DNA of 64,000 nucleotides. Origin: Neostapfia colusana. Taxonomy: Eukaryota > Streptophyta > Magnoliopsida > Poales > Poaceae. Shown here one piece after another: positions 22,229-33,952 of this stretch (positions within the stretch are counted from its first letter, which is position 1; the number at the start of each line of letters is the position of its first letter). The DNA lies in the NCBI GenBank assembly GCA_030760725.1, contig JASWHV010000001.1:78079683-78143682 (forward strand), read 5' to 3'. A program made the translations under genes and the position numbers. The notes beneath the pieces were generated by a model. The model saw only the letters and a list, made by a program, of their open reading frames with translations. It was not told the DNA's origin and searched no databases.

Positions 22229-23059
22229 AATTTATTTGTAATTTTTTGTTTATTGTTTGTATTAGTTATAAATTATTTAGTTTAGTTGTAATGTCCAGTC
22301 GACGGCGGGAGGACACCAGGGAGGCTCGCCTCGCCTGGCCGGCCGTCGCCGCCGCTGCCGGCGCTTGGCTGCGCGCCTCCGTCGCGGCACGGGTGCCGCC
22401 GGCTCCTTGCGCCGCCTTGTGCTACCGCCACTGCCTTGTGTCGCCGCCGCCGCCCCGCGCCATCACCGTCGTGCCAGACTTCCTGCCCGCCGCCACGCTT
22501 GTTGAGGAGAGAGAAGGGGTGGGGAAGAGAATGAGTTGGGTTAGGGTTAAATTACAGTTTTATATAACACATCTGAAATGTGGACCATCGTATCTCATCC
22601 AACGGTTAGTGGTGATTGGGCTCCTCATCCCGAGCCCGCCTCCGCCCCAAGCCCACCTCCGCCCCCGCCTCTACCCCCGAGCCCGCCTCTTCAGCTCAAG
22701 CCGCACACTTCCGCCTCTGTCTCCACTGCCTCCACCACCGCCCGCCGCCTGCCACCACCATGCCTGATTGGATGCCTAGGATTTGAAAGCCTGGTTGTAA
22801 ATCGAATTTTAAATTTAGTTGTTAACTATTTAGTTGAAAATTGTCTTTAGTTTATTAATTAGTGTTATTTTAGGTGATAAGTAGTTGTTACATTAGATAA
22901 TTTCTTGTTTTTTTAGTTTAATTGTTAACTATTTGCTTCATTTGATTATTTAGTTGAACATTGTGTATAAAATTGAGTTATAATTATATGCTCTCATGAC
23001 GAATATCTATATATATATACACCGTCGTAAAATACTTTATTTACGACAGCTCCTGACTA
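22229..23059. other. Unassigned stretch, GC-rich block in AT-rich flanks
   Basis: Host of the copia insertion. It contains a GC-rich Pro/Ala/Arg-coding block (22280-22760) and AT-rich sequence either side. CCGTCGTAAAATACTT and TTTACGACAG near 23022-23049 resemble the ACGACGG-type subterminal repeats of the CACTA elements at 29757-30096 and 32960-33303, so this may be part of a CACTA 5' region. I cannot fix the element boundary, and I see no gene I would defend. Confidence 0.4.
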
Positions 23060-25842
23060 GGTTGCCGCGTCACCCTCTCGATCGCGACAGCGACGGGAGC
23101 CGAAATGCCATTAACCTCCAAGCTTCGAGCACCCAACGTAAAATCCCCATTTTCAGCATGCCTAGCTTATTAGTAGAATTTAAATCCGCAGATTCATATT
23201 GTACGTGCTCCAGTGATGGTGTACGGCAAATTTGTTCATTGAAATATGCTCGGGACACGTCTCTCCTTGTCGGTGCAGCGCCGCCGAGCACCGCCGCCAG
23301 TGCCGGTTGCTTTGCGGCCGTTTTCATGCGGGGAAACCTTGCCCAGCAGCTGCACCACGTTCCAAGGGTCATGTAGAGTGAAACCTCATCAGAAATAGTG
23401 GAGAAACGGAGAAGAACAGGGCTCGCCACCCCTCTGTTCTGGCGCGCACGCGGGGCTCTGTCTGGAGGTTGAAGAATGGACTGAACCGGGGGTCCCACCT
23501 GTCAGTGTGTAGAGGAGTTTCTCTGTGCAAAACTATTTCAGAAAATGGCAAATCTTTGCAAACCCACAACTTTGTGTAGGAAACTCCAAAATGGGTGAAA
23601 CAAATTTTGTTGGAATCCTTAGAAGGAGCACTTTGCAGAGAAACAGATTTCTAGCTATGGGAATAAATAGGAATTTCTGTAGAATTCATTTTATTTATTC
23701 CTTTGGGAATTAATTCCAGCAATATGGCTTTATGACATATTCCCATTTTTGGTGAGAAGATTCTTCTCCTAGCCCTTATCTCCAGTAAAAACTTTACTAT
23801 TTTTGGAGCTGATTAAGGTGGCTTAATCAGTAGGTTTCCTCAGGGTTAAATCTATTAGATGAAAATCACAGAATTTAATTTCCAGAAATGTAGATTGAGT
23901 TCCACAAGCATCTCTGACCAGCAGAAATCTTAAAAAAATTTGGAACAAATTTTTCTGGGAACCTTAGGTCAAAACCTATTAGAATATCAAAATTTTCAGT
24001 ATGACCAAGTCTAATTAAATTCCTATAAATCATTGAAGGTTAAATCTTCCAAGAATTATTGTGGCTAAGACCTCTGAAAATATTTTCATATCCCTATCAG
24101 GATGTTAGAAAGCTCCTGTCAAAATTTCCACCACAGGATCATCTGTTTTCGAAGATTTTAGTTCTTTAGTTTATATATTGCATTAATACATAATGTGACA
24201 CATCTGTTTATTGATCATTTCGATAGAAGTATTTCTCGAGACGACTTCGGAGACCACTGACTTGATTCTACGGACAGAACCAGTAGTCGGAATCAACACT
24301 AAGGCAAGCCCCGGTTTTGCATCAAAATTTACAAGTTTTTATTTGTATACACTTTATATTGTCTAGAGTATTAGTTTTGCGTTACATCGAGGTTTGTATG
24401 ACACTCCACATGCATGACCCAATAAATCTCTGGAGTTTTATTTAGAGCTGGATATCACTTAAGTTTAACAGCTATGATCAAGTTAAGAAAAATGGATTAA
24501 AGAAGCATAACTCGAGCAGGCGGTTTCCTACTCGTGAACAGGGATTAAGGGGGATCAATCAGAAGAGTTGGGAATTTATCCACTTAATTGAGGAAATGGA
24601 GACCGGGCAGCATGGATGGAAGGCTCAAGGTCGTGGTCCTGTGAACCTAGTCCCTTTCTGAGTCAATTAAGGCCCGTTCTTGTGTGCGGCCCCGCTGGAC
24701 AAGTTTGATCTTGTACCGGATGCATACTAGCTATATGGGACCGAGGAAACCGATGTAACATGCTAACCTGGGTGTCGAGGCAATCCCCACCATCTTATGC
24801 AGATGCTGAAAGGATAGAGAAGTCGGCTCTATGAGGATTTTCCGTAGTGAGACTTACTCCGAGTCGGTGGGACCGGTGACATGTGGCTGTCTTGTGAAAG
24901 GTTGCCATATACGACGTTGAGGGGATTGGTTGATCACCTCTCTCGGACGGGCTTAGGTGTCGTGTCATCTAGGTGTTTTTGATTCGAGTCACCGTGTCGC
25001 TCGCGGTAATGAGCATACCTGTACATTGAGTCGTGACGTAGTAAGAAACTGGGGGGGGGGATATGTTTCGTGAGTAATCCTAATATTGGAGATGAGGGAT
25101 GATCAATACCTTCACTAAATTTACTTTCTACCTTGGGCTAGTGGCATTGAGACAAAGCGTTTCTTGTTTGATTGTGGAGTCTCGGTGTTGATGGCACAAG
25201 ATGTGTATTGGTCTAGGATAGCTCACTAAATTTACATTCCCCAAGAGCATGTGGCATCGAGGTGAAACGTTTCTTGTTTTATTGTGGGGTACTGATGGAA
25301 ATTGTGCGAGGATTATAAAAGTTGCTTAAACCTGGAAGTAAGGACTCTCCATTAGCTCAAGTTAATCTTTTATGCAAACTTCTATATTCAGCACTCTATT
25401 TCCAGCATTTAGAGTTCCATGTGTAGGTTTTTAGTTAATTCTTGCTGAGCATAATCTCACGGGTTGTTGATCCGTTGTTTTGCAGGTAACGTTGCATAAG
25501 GAAACATTAGGGAGGAAGGGAAATCCGAGCGGGGCAGCACCCAATGAGGGGTGTGAGTGTCACTTGGAACCCTGCACGCTGCCGTGTTTGGGTGTAATGC
25601 TAGTGTGGAGCATCCGCGGGCAGGATGGCTTCCTTTTGCTTAGCATAGGCTATAGTTCGTGAGTTGTAATCTTATCTTCCGCTGAAATGTACGCTGTACA
25701 TTCCTTGTAAAATGTGACTAGAATATGTAATAAATACATAAATTGTGATGTATGTGTGCTTTTCCGATATGTGCTGTTGGGTGCCGCATCGCACGACACC
25801 ACCCAATGCGATTTCTGGACTGTCGGGGCAGTGGTGCCCACA
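23060..25842 (+). repeat. Second family-B LTR (probably truncated on the left)
   Basis: Matches the family-B LTR order: the AATTTTGTTGGAATCC block (about 23605), the CAAGCCCCGGTTTTGC junction (24305), AACCGATGTAACATGC (24746), TCGTGACGTAG (25031), GCGTTTCTTGTTTGATTGTGG (25158), and the terminal GGGTGCCGCATCGCACGACA ending GTGGTGCCCACA at 25841-25842. Two similar TTTCTTGTTT blocks (25158 and 25269) show an internal duplication. There is no PBS after it, so it is a 3' or solo LTR. The left boundary is uncertain. Confidence 0.65.
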
Positions 25843-26419
25843 CCCAAAGACGCGGAGAGACACTCGACGAGAGCCGTCAGTCCGGGCTTGGCGCCCGACT
25901 GACCTCCATCCAATGCTCAACCGCCCATCCGCCATGATCCGTTGCAGAAGGGTAAGGACCCCCCAACGCCCCGAGCTTCTGGTGCCCGAGCCCCCGAAAG
26001 GCCGGCAGGCTTTGGCTTTGTCCTTCTCCCACTGTTCTTGAGACCCCAGACATGCGGAAGGATTGGGTCGCATGGAGGCAGACCCGCACGTTGACAGTCG
26101 CCTCTATTCTTTCCCCCCCCTCTCTTTCTCTCTCTATCTCTCTCTCTCTCTCGTAAATGACTCAAAATTGAATGAGTAACGTAAACCTTTATAATATGCA
26201 TCACCCATTTCGAACCAGCCCATAATGCGATACACATGTGAGCCGGGTAGGTTTAGAATTATCCCTTTTTGTACAGCCTGGGAGTGACCGAGGGAGCGTT
26301 CCTACGATGAGACGCGGGTCTGAATCTGGACGAGAATTCAACAACGTTAACTTACGAGCATTTATAAAGTTTTATTATGAATTATAAGTATTATAATGTA
26401 TTCTTATAACTTCATATTT
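25843..26419. other. Unassigned stretch with CT microsatellite
   Basis: Follows the family-B LTR end. The first 250 bases are GC-rich without a recognised product. 26104-26152 is a C/T-rich microsatellite (CTCTCTCTATCTCTC). The remainder is AT-rich and leads into the TNP2 remnant. I see no PBS or gene. Confidence 0.5.
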
Positions 26420-27015
26420 TGGACAGTGCGTGAAAGAGCCCGACGTCCATGAACACTTGCGACAACTATCCTATGGATTGGTTAAAGTTAGAAGCTATGG
26501 CCGATTATGACGTCAACGGGTTTCGATTTTATACAACTCGATTTGAAGCTCTTCGTCCTCTCGCGGCAACTTGTAATACCGGAGTAGTGACGAGGGCAAT
26601 CAATTCTTAAGGACGTGAAACTAATTACTATGGGATCATTAACAAAATCCTTGAATTTACTTTTGTCGGGAATAAGGAACTTCAAGTTGTCTTGTTTGAG
26701 TGTGATAGGTTTGACAACAACCATTGAACATGAAAAAACGAATTTGACATGAATTTTGTCTTATCCATGTCAAAAGCTTAATGCCTGGTGGGTGGTACAT
26801 AAGGTGAATCCTCGTTAACGGTTATTTACTCCAAAAGATGATGGTTACCATGATATTAATGACGTGGACGAGGTTTACAAAGAACAAGAGTTGCCAGACT
26901 CGTTTTCCGTCGAGCCTGATGTTGAACTTGATCACTTAGTTGGAGACACTGACGATGTAGAGACTTCTGATATGCGCAAACAAAGACGGAAACAAATTAC
27001 GAAGCAAGATTGATG
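26420..27015 (+). pseudogene. CACTA transposase (TNP2/TNPD-type) C-terminal remnant
   Basis: Translated by eye, this resembles the C-terminus of the plant CACTA (En/Spm) transposase: NGFRFYTTRFEALRPL, CNTGVVTRAINS, ETNYYGIINKILEF, then VVLFECDRFDNN, and an acidic tail near VDEVYKEQELPDSF. Several stops and small shifts break it (for example TAA after AINS). In the family the protein cuts and joins the transposon ends in the nucleus. Only the end of the gene is present, and the upstream part is lost or hidden by the family-B LTR. It lies just upstream of the second CACTA gene, as usual for these elements. Confidence 0.65.
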
Positions 27016-27127
27016 GTCTTGTTTAAGGAGTAGGGTTCATGATGTCGATGAATTCCGAAACTTACTCCAAGTAACTTTTTGTTCATTAAATTATAATAAC
27101 TTTGTATATATCCTTAGCATATTGGTC

Positions 27128-29612
27128 AATTACTCCTTACAACAAGATGTCATCAGAGAAGGGGAAAGCGAAGGGGTCTAGGTCGTTGCCACAACCATCG
27201 GGGTCGCCTATGCCTAGCGCGGAGGAGCCTTTAGTGGCGCCGCCTATCGTGGAGCCTTCGGGCTCAAGTGGTGACCAGCCTTCCGGGTCAGAAGACGTGG
27301 TCCCAGAGCAGAGGCGGCGGACGAGGAAGACACACTTTGTGTCTCTTTCTCCAGTTTCTACAGAGCAGGTTATTATTCACCCGGTCAGAGACACGTAAGC
27401 AAACTATCACATAGTATTCAACTTTTGGATTCTTTTGTTTGTGGGTACATTAATGAGTTAACTAAATTCTTGCGGCTCCTAGTATGACTGCTCGTTCATG
27501 GGTCAGGGGACCACAGACAATGTCCGGTTGCATTCGGGTCTTTAGTGTGTCTGCATTATCCCGGTGTGATTGATGGGATCACTGTGACGTCGTGGGACAA
27601 CTACGCTTGTGTCTCTCACGAGGCGTACAACAACCTTTAGGAGGTTGTGTGGGCAGACTTTATGGTAAGTCTGATTAATTAAATTTTGTAAATTAGTATT
27701 TTTCAACTCGCTTAAATTGTTAATGCATATCTCTTCAATATTTATTTTCTTATAGCTGAGGTACCGTTTAGAAGACAGGAGCCACAACATGTTGGACGAT
27801 GCGCCGTGTTCAACAGGAACGCGCGGAAGGTTGTAATGCAAGCATTGTCCTATGCTCATATTTAAGCCATTGACGAGTACCTCAAGCGGCATTAGGAGCA
27901 CCAGTCGGGGCCGTTTAGGAGGACCTCAACACATACTTGATAACGGAGCAGTACGCGGAGGTAAGTTGTTTGTGTTCACTTATTTCAATACTTAGTTATG
28001 CAAATGGTATTTCAATTACATAGTAAATATTTGCAGGTTAGTATTTTATAGCTAGAGGGTCGGCCGAAGCATACTGAGCTCTCTGTCAGATGTGGGCTAG
28101 CGATGCTTTCATCGCAAAGTCTAGAATGACTCGTGGATGCAGAGGTTCTGACGTGAAGCACTCCTATGGCACTAATGGCCATGTGCGTTTAGATAAACGT
28201 GTGGTAATATAAATAACCCTTCATTGTATGTCTTCATAATATAATTAGCATACTAAAACATATCTACGGGAGGACAAGACCGGTCAGGTACTGACCGACA
28301 CTCAAGTCTAGAAGCGGGGTCATAAGGACCCAACCAGCTTGGGTAGTGCAGTCAGGTCGCGGCCGATCGACTGTTAAGTTATCAAAACTCATCAATTCAA
28401 TTGTTACTAATACTATTATTGTTACTAATACGTAATTTTACTGCTTTTAGGAAAAGTATGGGTGGAGGCCGTGAGGATACACGGGATGGGTACGATTGGG
28501 AAACACGCTAATCGACCCTCAAGCCGTGTACACTAATGGTGGTGGGAAGGCAGATGGACGGTTAGTTGGTCATTTTGTTTGTTTCTTTCAAGTGTTGCTT
28601 CTTTTGATTATTATTGTTTTATTTTTTTGTAGGTTCGCCATATTCGATGGAGTTGTCGACTCGAGGGTAGCGCGACCTTTGATCGTCACTCCATCGGCCA
28701 AGGGATCCTTCGTCGACCAAACAAGTCGTCGTCACTCCCATAGCGAGATGGAGGAGCTCCATAAGGAGAGAGAGACGAGATCTGGAGGGAGAGTGAGGAG
28801 CTCGAGAGAGAGAGAGAGAGAGATAGCTTGGGCCGCACAGAAGCAACAGTCCGCCTATATGGCAAACTACATGGCTCAGATGTAGGCGGCGATGGAGGTA
28901 AGTAATTTAATGTAATTTAATTTAAATTCATATCATCTCATTAATATCTATGTTCTAATATTTTGCATTTACATGACTTAGCTCGATAGAGTGGGCAACA
29001 GATCCCGATCCCTACATGCCAGCCGTCAGAGTTGGCCCCGCCACAGGTGCCCCCAGCACATGGACATTCAGATATCCAGGTAACGTATTTTTTATTTGAT
29101 ATTTTCTAATCTAAGAAAAACTTAGTGTGGTAGAGGGGAGAGAGTGAGAGTCAGAGTGAGGGGGGAGAGGTAGGGAGTGAGAGTGAGAGAGTGGTAGAGA
29201 GAGGGGGAGGGAGAGGGCAAGGGATAAAGTGAGAGTGCGGGGGAGGGAGAGGGGGAGAGAGGGCGAAGAGGGAGGGAGAGAGAGACAGAGTGGTAGAGAG
29301 AGAGGGAGGGCGAGGGCGAGGGAGAAAGTGAGAGTGCAGGGGAGGGAGAGGGATAGAGAGTGAGAGTGAGGGGGGAGAGGGAAGGAGAGAGAAATAGAGT
29401 GGTAGAGAGAGGGATGGTGAGAGAGAGAGAGGGAGTGAGAGGGGGATGGATAAAGTGAGAGTGAGTTGGAAGCTCAAACTTACTCTAACTATTTATTTGT
29501 ATTGCAGAGATCGACGACGGAGGCTCAAACTCCACCGCCACAGCTACTAGCACCGGGAGGAGGGCGCGGAGATGGATTCTTTGGCTCCGGAGCGAGTGGA
29601 AGGGGTAGTGTT
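27128..29612 (+). pseudogene. CACTA second gene (plant transposase Ptta/En-Spm-like), copy 1
   Basis: Exons separated by typical GT...AG introns. Exon 1 starts MSSEKGKAKGSRSLPQPSGS and ends at a GTAAGC donor near 27397. Later parts are a decayed RYRLED block (about 27762), the block around GGGKADGRLVGHF (28540), an exon beginning FAIFDGVVDSRVARPL (28633), and an Arg/Glu-rich coiled-coil exon with the repeat ERERE followed by AAQKQQSAYMANYMAQM. The last exon (about 29508) is Gly/Pro-rich. The pattern fits the Ptta/En-Spm plant transposase family (a TNPA-like accessory protein). Several in-frame stops and frame changes show decay. Confidence 0.6.
29127..29465 (+). repeat. Purine (GA/GGGA) tract in an intron of CACTA copy 1
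   Basis: About 340 bases of almost pure G and A with units such as GTGAGAGTGAG and GGGGGAGAGGG. It lies inside an intron bounded by a CAGGTAACG donor and a TTGTATTGCAG acceptor. A matching tract sits in the same intron of copy 2 (32416-32665). Such one-strand purine runs can form triplex or other non-B DNA (established knowledge). Whether they do so here is unknown. Confidence 0.85.
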
Positions 29613-29689
29613 TAGCCCTTCGTTATTTTATATTTTGGATGATTATCTGGTGTGTGAATCTGAAATCTTCTTGTTTATATGAATATCTA

Positions 29690-30096
29690 TTCTGTGAGCC
29701 GGCCATCGTTCCAGGGTAGCTGTTTTCTGTTTTTTTTTTAAAAAAAAATTATAAACCTTATTTATGACGGCCAGCTATACATGCCATCGTAAGTAAACCT
29801 ACATAACTTACGACGGCCTGAGATCCAAGTTGCCGTAAGTAAACATACTTAACTTACGATGGCTTGTGGTCCAAGCCGTCGTAAGTTAGGTGCCCAGCTC
29901 ACCACGTGGCATGGGCCTGGGTGACGGCCCTTATATACGACTACTAGGAACAACCGTCTTATTTACGACCAACTAATGAAAACGAATAGAAACCATCATA
30001 AATAAGGAAAAACCATCATAAATAAGTAATTTATGACGGATTTCTATTATATACAAAGGTTTTTGGCCGTTGTAAATTGATCGGTTTCCTGTAGTG
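29690..30096 (+). mobile_element. CACTA 3' subterminal and terminal region, copy 1
   Basis: Carries repeated subterminal motifs of the type ACTTACGACGGCCTGAG, in both orientations, and ends CGGTTTCCTGTAGTG at 30096. The reverse complement, CACTACAGGAAACCG, is the CACTA terminal inverted repeat. Subterminal repeats of this kind are transposase-binding sites in the superfamily. The matching 5' end was not found in the window. Confidence 0.85.
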
Positions 30097-32830
30097 CATG
30101 TAACGTTTGGTTCACTAAATTATAACAACTTTGTATATTTCGTTAGCATATTGATCAATTACTCTTTACAACAGGATTTCGTCAGAGAAGGGGAAATAGA
30201 AGGCAGCTAGGGGCTTCCTCAAGCAGGCACGAGACACCCTTTTTAGGGGCAGTTTGTCAGGTGAGAGCAGACGCTCTCAGCTGATGAGATACGTCCCAGA
30301 CCTAGCGGGCAGGCCTCTGGCCATACAGTGCACGGAGGTAAATTTTCGTTGCAAGTTATGTTATCTCATATATCACTTACCAATTAATTGTTCTTATCAA
30401 CACTTAAATTTTGCAGTCTGACTTAGAGTCATTTGAGTCAGAGTCAGAAGTTATGCCACCCCACAGCCTTCACGGTCGCCTATGGCTGGCGCGGAGGCGC
30501 CATTTGTGGAGCCGCCTAGTGTGGAGCCTTCAGGCTCCAGTGGTGACCAGGTTCCGGGTCACCAAACGTGGTCCCAGAGCAGAGGCGACGGACGAGGAGG
30601 ACGCACTTTGTGTCTCCATCTCCAGTTCCTACAGAGCGGGTTACTATTCGCTCGGTCGGAGACACGTAAGCAAACTATCACATTGTATAAAACTTTTGGG
30701 TTCTTTTGTTTGTGAGTACATTAATTAGTTCACTAAATTCTTGCTGCTCCTGGTACGACTGCTCGTTCACGGGTCAGCGGCACCATAGACAGGTGTCTGG
30801 TTGCATCGGGTCTTTAGTGAGTCTGCACTATCCCGGTGTGATCAACGGGGTCCCTGCGACATCATGGGACGACTACCATTAGGGGGTTGTGTGGGCAGAT
30901 TTTATGGTAAGTCTGCTTAATAAAATTTTGTAAATTAATATTCTTTAACTCGATTAAATTCTGAATGCATATCTCTTCAATATTTGTTTTCTTATAGCTG
31001 AGGTACCGTTTAGAGGACACGATCCAGTGCATGTTGGACCATGCTAGAGCCGTGTTCAATAGGAACGCGCGGTAGCTTGTAGTGCAAGCGTTGTCCTACG
31101 CTCGTATTCAAGCCCTGAACGAGTGCCCCAAGCGGCATCAGGAGCACCAGTCAGGGCCGTTCAGGAGGGCCTCGGACACATACTTGATGGAGGAGCAGTT
31201 CACGGAGGTAAGTTGTTTGTGTTCAATTATTTCAATACTTAGTTATGTAAATTGTATTTCAATGACATAATAAATATGTGCAGGTTAGTATTTCCTAGCT
31301 AGAGGGTCGGCCCGAAGCATACCAAACTCTCTGCCAGATGTGGGCTACGATGCTTTCATCGCTATGTCCAGGAGAGCTCGTGGATGCAGAGTTCCGACGG
31401 GAAGCACTCCTATGGCGCCGATGGCCATGTGTGTTCGGCTAAACGCATTGTAAGAGTAATAACCCTTCATTATATGTCTTCATAATATAATTAGCATACT
31501 AACACATATCTACAGGAGCACGAGATCAGTCAGGTATCGATCGCCACTCAGGTCTAGAAGTTGGATCATAAGGACCCATCCTAGCCTGGGCAGTGCAGTC
31601 AAGTCATGGTCGATCGACCAGTAAGTTATCAAAACTCATCAATTCAATTGTTACTTATACTATTGTTGTTACTAATACACAATTTTTATTGCTTACAGAA
31701 AAGGTATGGGTGGGAGGCCATTAGGATACACGGGGAATGGTACGATTGTGAAAACACGCCAATCGACCCTCAAGGCATGTATGCTAGCGCAGGCGGGAAG
31801 GCCCATGGACGATTAGTTGGTCATTTTGTTTGTTTCTTTACAATATTTCTTCTTTTTATTATTATTTTATTATTCTTTTGTAGGTTTTCCATATTCGATG
31901 GAGTTGTCGACTCCAGGGTAGTGTGACCTTCGATCGTCACTCCATCGACCAAGGGTTCCTCCATCGTCCAGACAAGTCATCGTCTCTCCTAGAGTGAGAT
32001 AGAGGAGCTCTAGTTCCGGAGCGAGAGAGAGGAGCTCTAGTGAAAGGGAGATACACCGAGCCGCACAGGAGCAACAGGCCGAGAGAGAGGAGCTCCAGAG
32101 AGAGAGAGGGAGATAGCCCGGGCCATACAGGAGCAACAGGCCGCCTATATGGCAAACTACATGCTCAGATGCAGGATGCGGTGAAGGTAAGTAATTCAAT
32201 CTAATTTAATTTAAATTCATATCATTCCATTACTATCTATGTTCTAATATTTTACAATTACATGCCTTAGCTCGACAAAGTGGGCAACAAATCCCGATCC
32301 CTACATGGCAGCCATCACAGTTGGCCCCGCCATAGGTGCCCCCAGCACATGGACATTGAGATATCCAGGTAATGTGTTTTTTATTTGTTATTTTCTAATC
32401 TAAGAAAAACTTAGTGTGGTAGAGGGCAGAGAGTGAGAGTGAGAGTGAGAGTGAGGGGCGAGAGGGAGGGAGTGAAAGATAGTGGTAGAGGGGGGAGAGG
32501 GCGAGGGAGAAACTGAGGGTGTGGGGCAGGGAGAAGGAGAGAGAGTTAGAGTGAAGGGAGAGGGGGAGGGAGAGAGACAGAGTGGTAGAGAGAGGGGGAG
32601 TGTGTGAGAGAGATAGGGAGTGGTATAGAGAGGGAGATTGATAGGGGGAGCGATAAAGTGAGAGTGAGTTTGAGCTTCAAACTCACTCTAACTGTTTATT
32701 TGCATTGCAGGGATCAGCTATGGAGGCTCAAACACCACCGCCACAGCTACCGACACTGGGAGGAGGGCGCGGAGACGGATTCTTCGGCTCCGGACCGAGT
32801 GGAGGAGCGAGTGGAAGGGGTAGTGTTTAT
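30097..32830 (+). pseudogene. CACTA second gene, copy 2
   Basis: Begins one base after the end of the first CACTA and is similar throughout to 27075-29600. It holds a first-exon-like block (SDLESFESESEVMPPHS, near 30419), then WDDYH, a RYRLEDTIQCMLDHARAVF exon (31000), YGWEAIRIHGEWYDCENTP (31707), an exon near 31884 resembling FDGVVDS, and an Arg/Glu coiled-coil exon. It is broken by stops (for example TAG after NAR near 31073). The 5' third is rearranged relative to copy 1: extra sequence is present between 30200 and 30410. Same proposed family and role as copy 1. Confidence 0.6.
32416..32665 (+). repeat. Purine tract in the matching intron of CACTA copy 2
   Basis: About 250 bases of G/A-rich repeats flanked by the same AAGAAAAACTTAGTGTGG left border and TTTATTTGCATTGCAG acceptor as in copy 1. 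The tract lengths differ, so it expands and contracts while staying purine-only on this strand. Confidence 0.85.
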
Positions 32831-32929
32831 CCCTCCTTTTTTATATTTTGGATGAATATCTAATGTGTGTATATGAATATCTTCTTGTGTATAACTGTTC
32901 TGTGAGCTGGCCATCATGCTAGGGTAGAT

Positions 32930-33303
32930 GTTTTCTGTTTTTTTTTTTAAATTAAAAACCTTCTTGGCCATCTTAAGTAAACCTACATAACATACGATGG
33001 CCTGAGGTCCAAGCCGTAGTAAGTAAGCCTACTAGTCTTACGATGGCCTGTGGTCCATGCCGTCATAAGTTTTGTGCCCAGCCCGCCACATGGCACGGGC
33101 TGGGCGACGGCTCGGAACGGCCATTGTAGGTAAGTTATTTACAACAGTGACTGTCGTAAATAACATTATTTATGATCAATTAATTCAAATAGCCAGAAAC
33201 CATCATAAATAACAAAAAACCATCATAAATAAGTTATTTACGACGGTTTTCTGTTATTTACGATAGTTTCTGGGTGTTGTAAATTGATTGGTTTCCTATA
33301 GTG
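32930..33303 (+). mobile_element. CACTA 3' terminal region, copy 2
   Basis: Repeated TTTACGACGG-type subterminal motifs, then TTGGTTTCCTATAGTG ending at 33303. The terminus differs from copy 1 by a single transition in the last 14 bases (CACTATAGGAAACC when reversed). The sequence beyond is coding DNA of a Ty3/gypsy element (C), so this CACTA inserted into that element. Confidence 0.82.
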
Positions 33304-33947
33304 GCAGTGCGCAACACCCATGCATGGGACTGCCTCCTCCTATGCATGCACCTGGATTTGCGCCTCCACAACCTATGTGGATGGTCGCCCCTCTACTGCA
33401 GCATCCAATGTTCCAAGGCCTCCACCAAATCAAGGTGTGAGTAACGGTGTTGGCCTGTGCTTCACTTGTGGCCAACGCGGGCACTTTTCGTGGGTCTGTC
33501 CAAACCGTGGAGTCTTATTTGATTCGGCTGCTTCTCATTCCTTCATTAATAGGGAGATAAACACAATCTGAACCTAACATCAACCCGAGCTCCACTCTTA
33601 ATTGAAGCACCTGGTTCTGAAATTTTGGTTAATCAAGTGGCTCCTAGGGTCTCTCTTTTAATTGGTAGCACCAAGTTTCATGAAAATCTTCTAGTCCTTT
33701 ATATGAAAGGCTTGGATATCATTCTTGGGATGATATGGATCGTTGCTAATGATTTTTTCATCCATATTGCTTCACGATTGATCTCCCTCAAAAATCCTTC
33801 CGGTGGGCAGTTCTCTTTCCATCTTGAAAAGGGTTGTATCGGACTTCATCATTTGAAAAGTGCAGCCACTTTAGAATTATGATCCATTCCAGTGGTGTGT
33901 GAATACCCGGATGTTTTTTCCTAAAGAGTTATCGGTTTTGCCACCTG
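33304..33947 (+). pseudogene. Ty3/gypsy element C: gag end and protease, broken
   Basis: Starts within gag after the CACTA insertion. A Pro-rich linker leads to a CCHC zinc knuckle, CFTCGQRGHFSWVCPN, then the protease active site VLFDSAASHSFIN, and later GLDIILGMIWIVANDFF (normally GMDWL). There are stops near 33570 and 33880, and a frame change at YPDVF. The order zinc knuckle, DSGA-like motif, GMDWL and YPDVF matches Tekay-like chromoviruses. It stops at the solo LTR at 33953 and continues in pol at 37881. Not functional. Confidence 0.85.
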
Positions 33948-33952
33948 ACCGG
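33948..33952 (+). repeat. Target-site duplication ACCGG (left)
   Basis: ACCGG precedes the family-B solo LTR and is repeated exactly at 37881-37885. It lies at the conserved boundary between the protease and reverse transcriptase of element C. Confidence 0.92.

Noticed and set aside
22246..22850. Pro/Ala/Arg-rich frames at 22.2-22.9 kb
   Set aside because: Low-complexity GC-rich composition explains the open frames, and no motif is recognisable.
29151..29477. Serine/leucine/proline-rich protein frame on the minus strand
   Set aside because: It is the translation of a low-complexity purine tract in an intron and has no features of a real protein.
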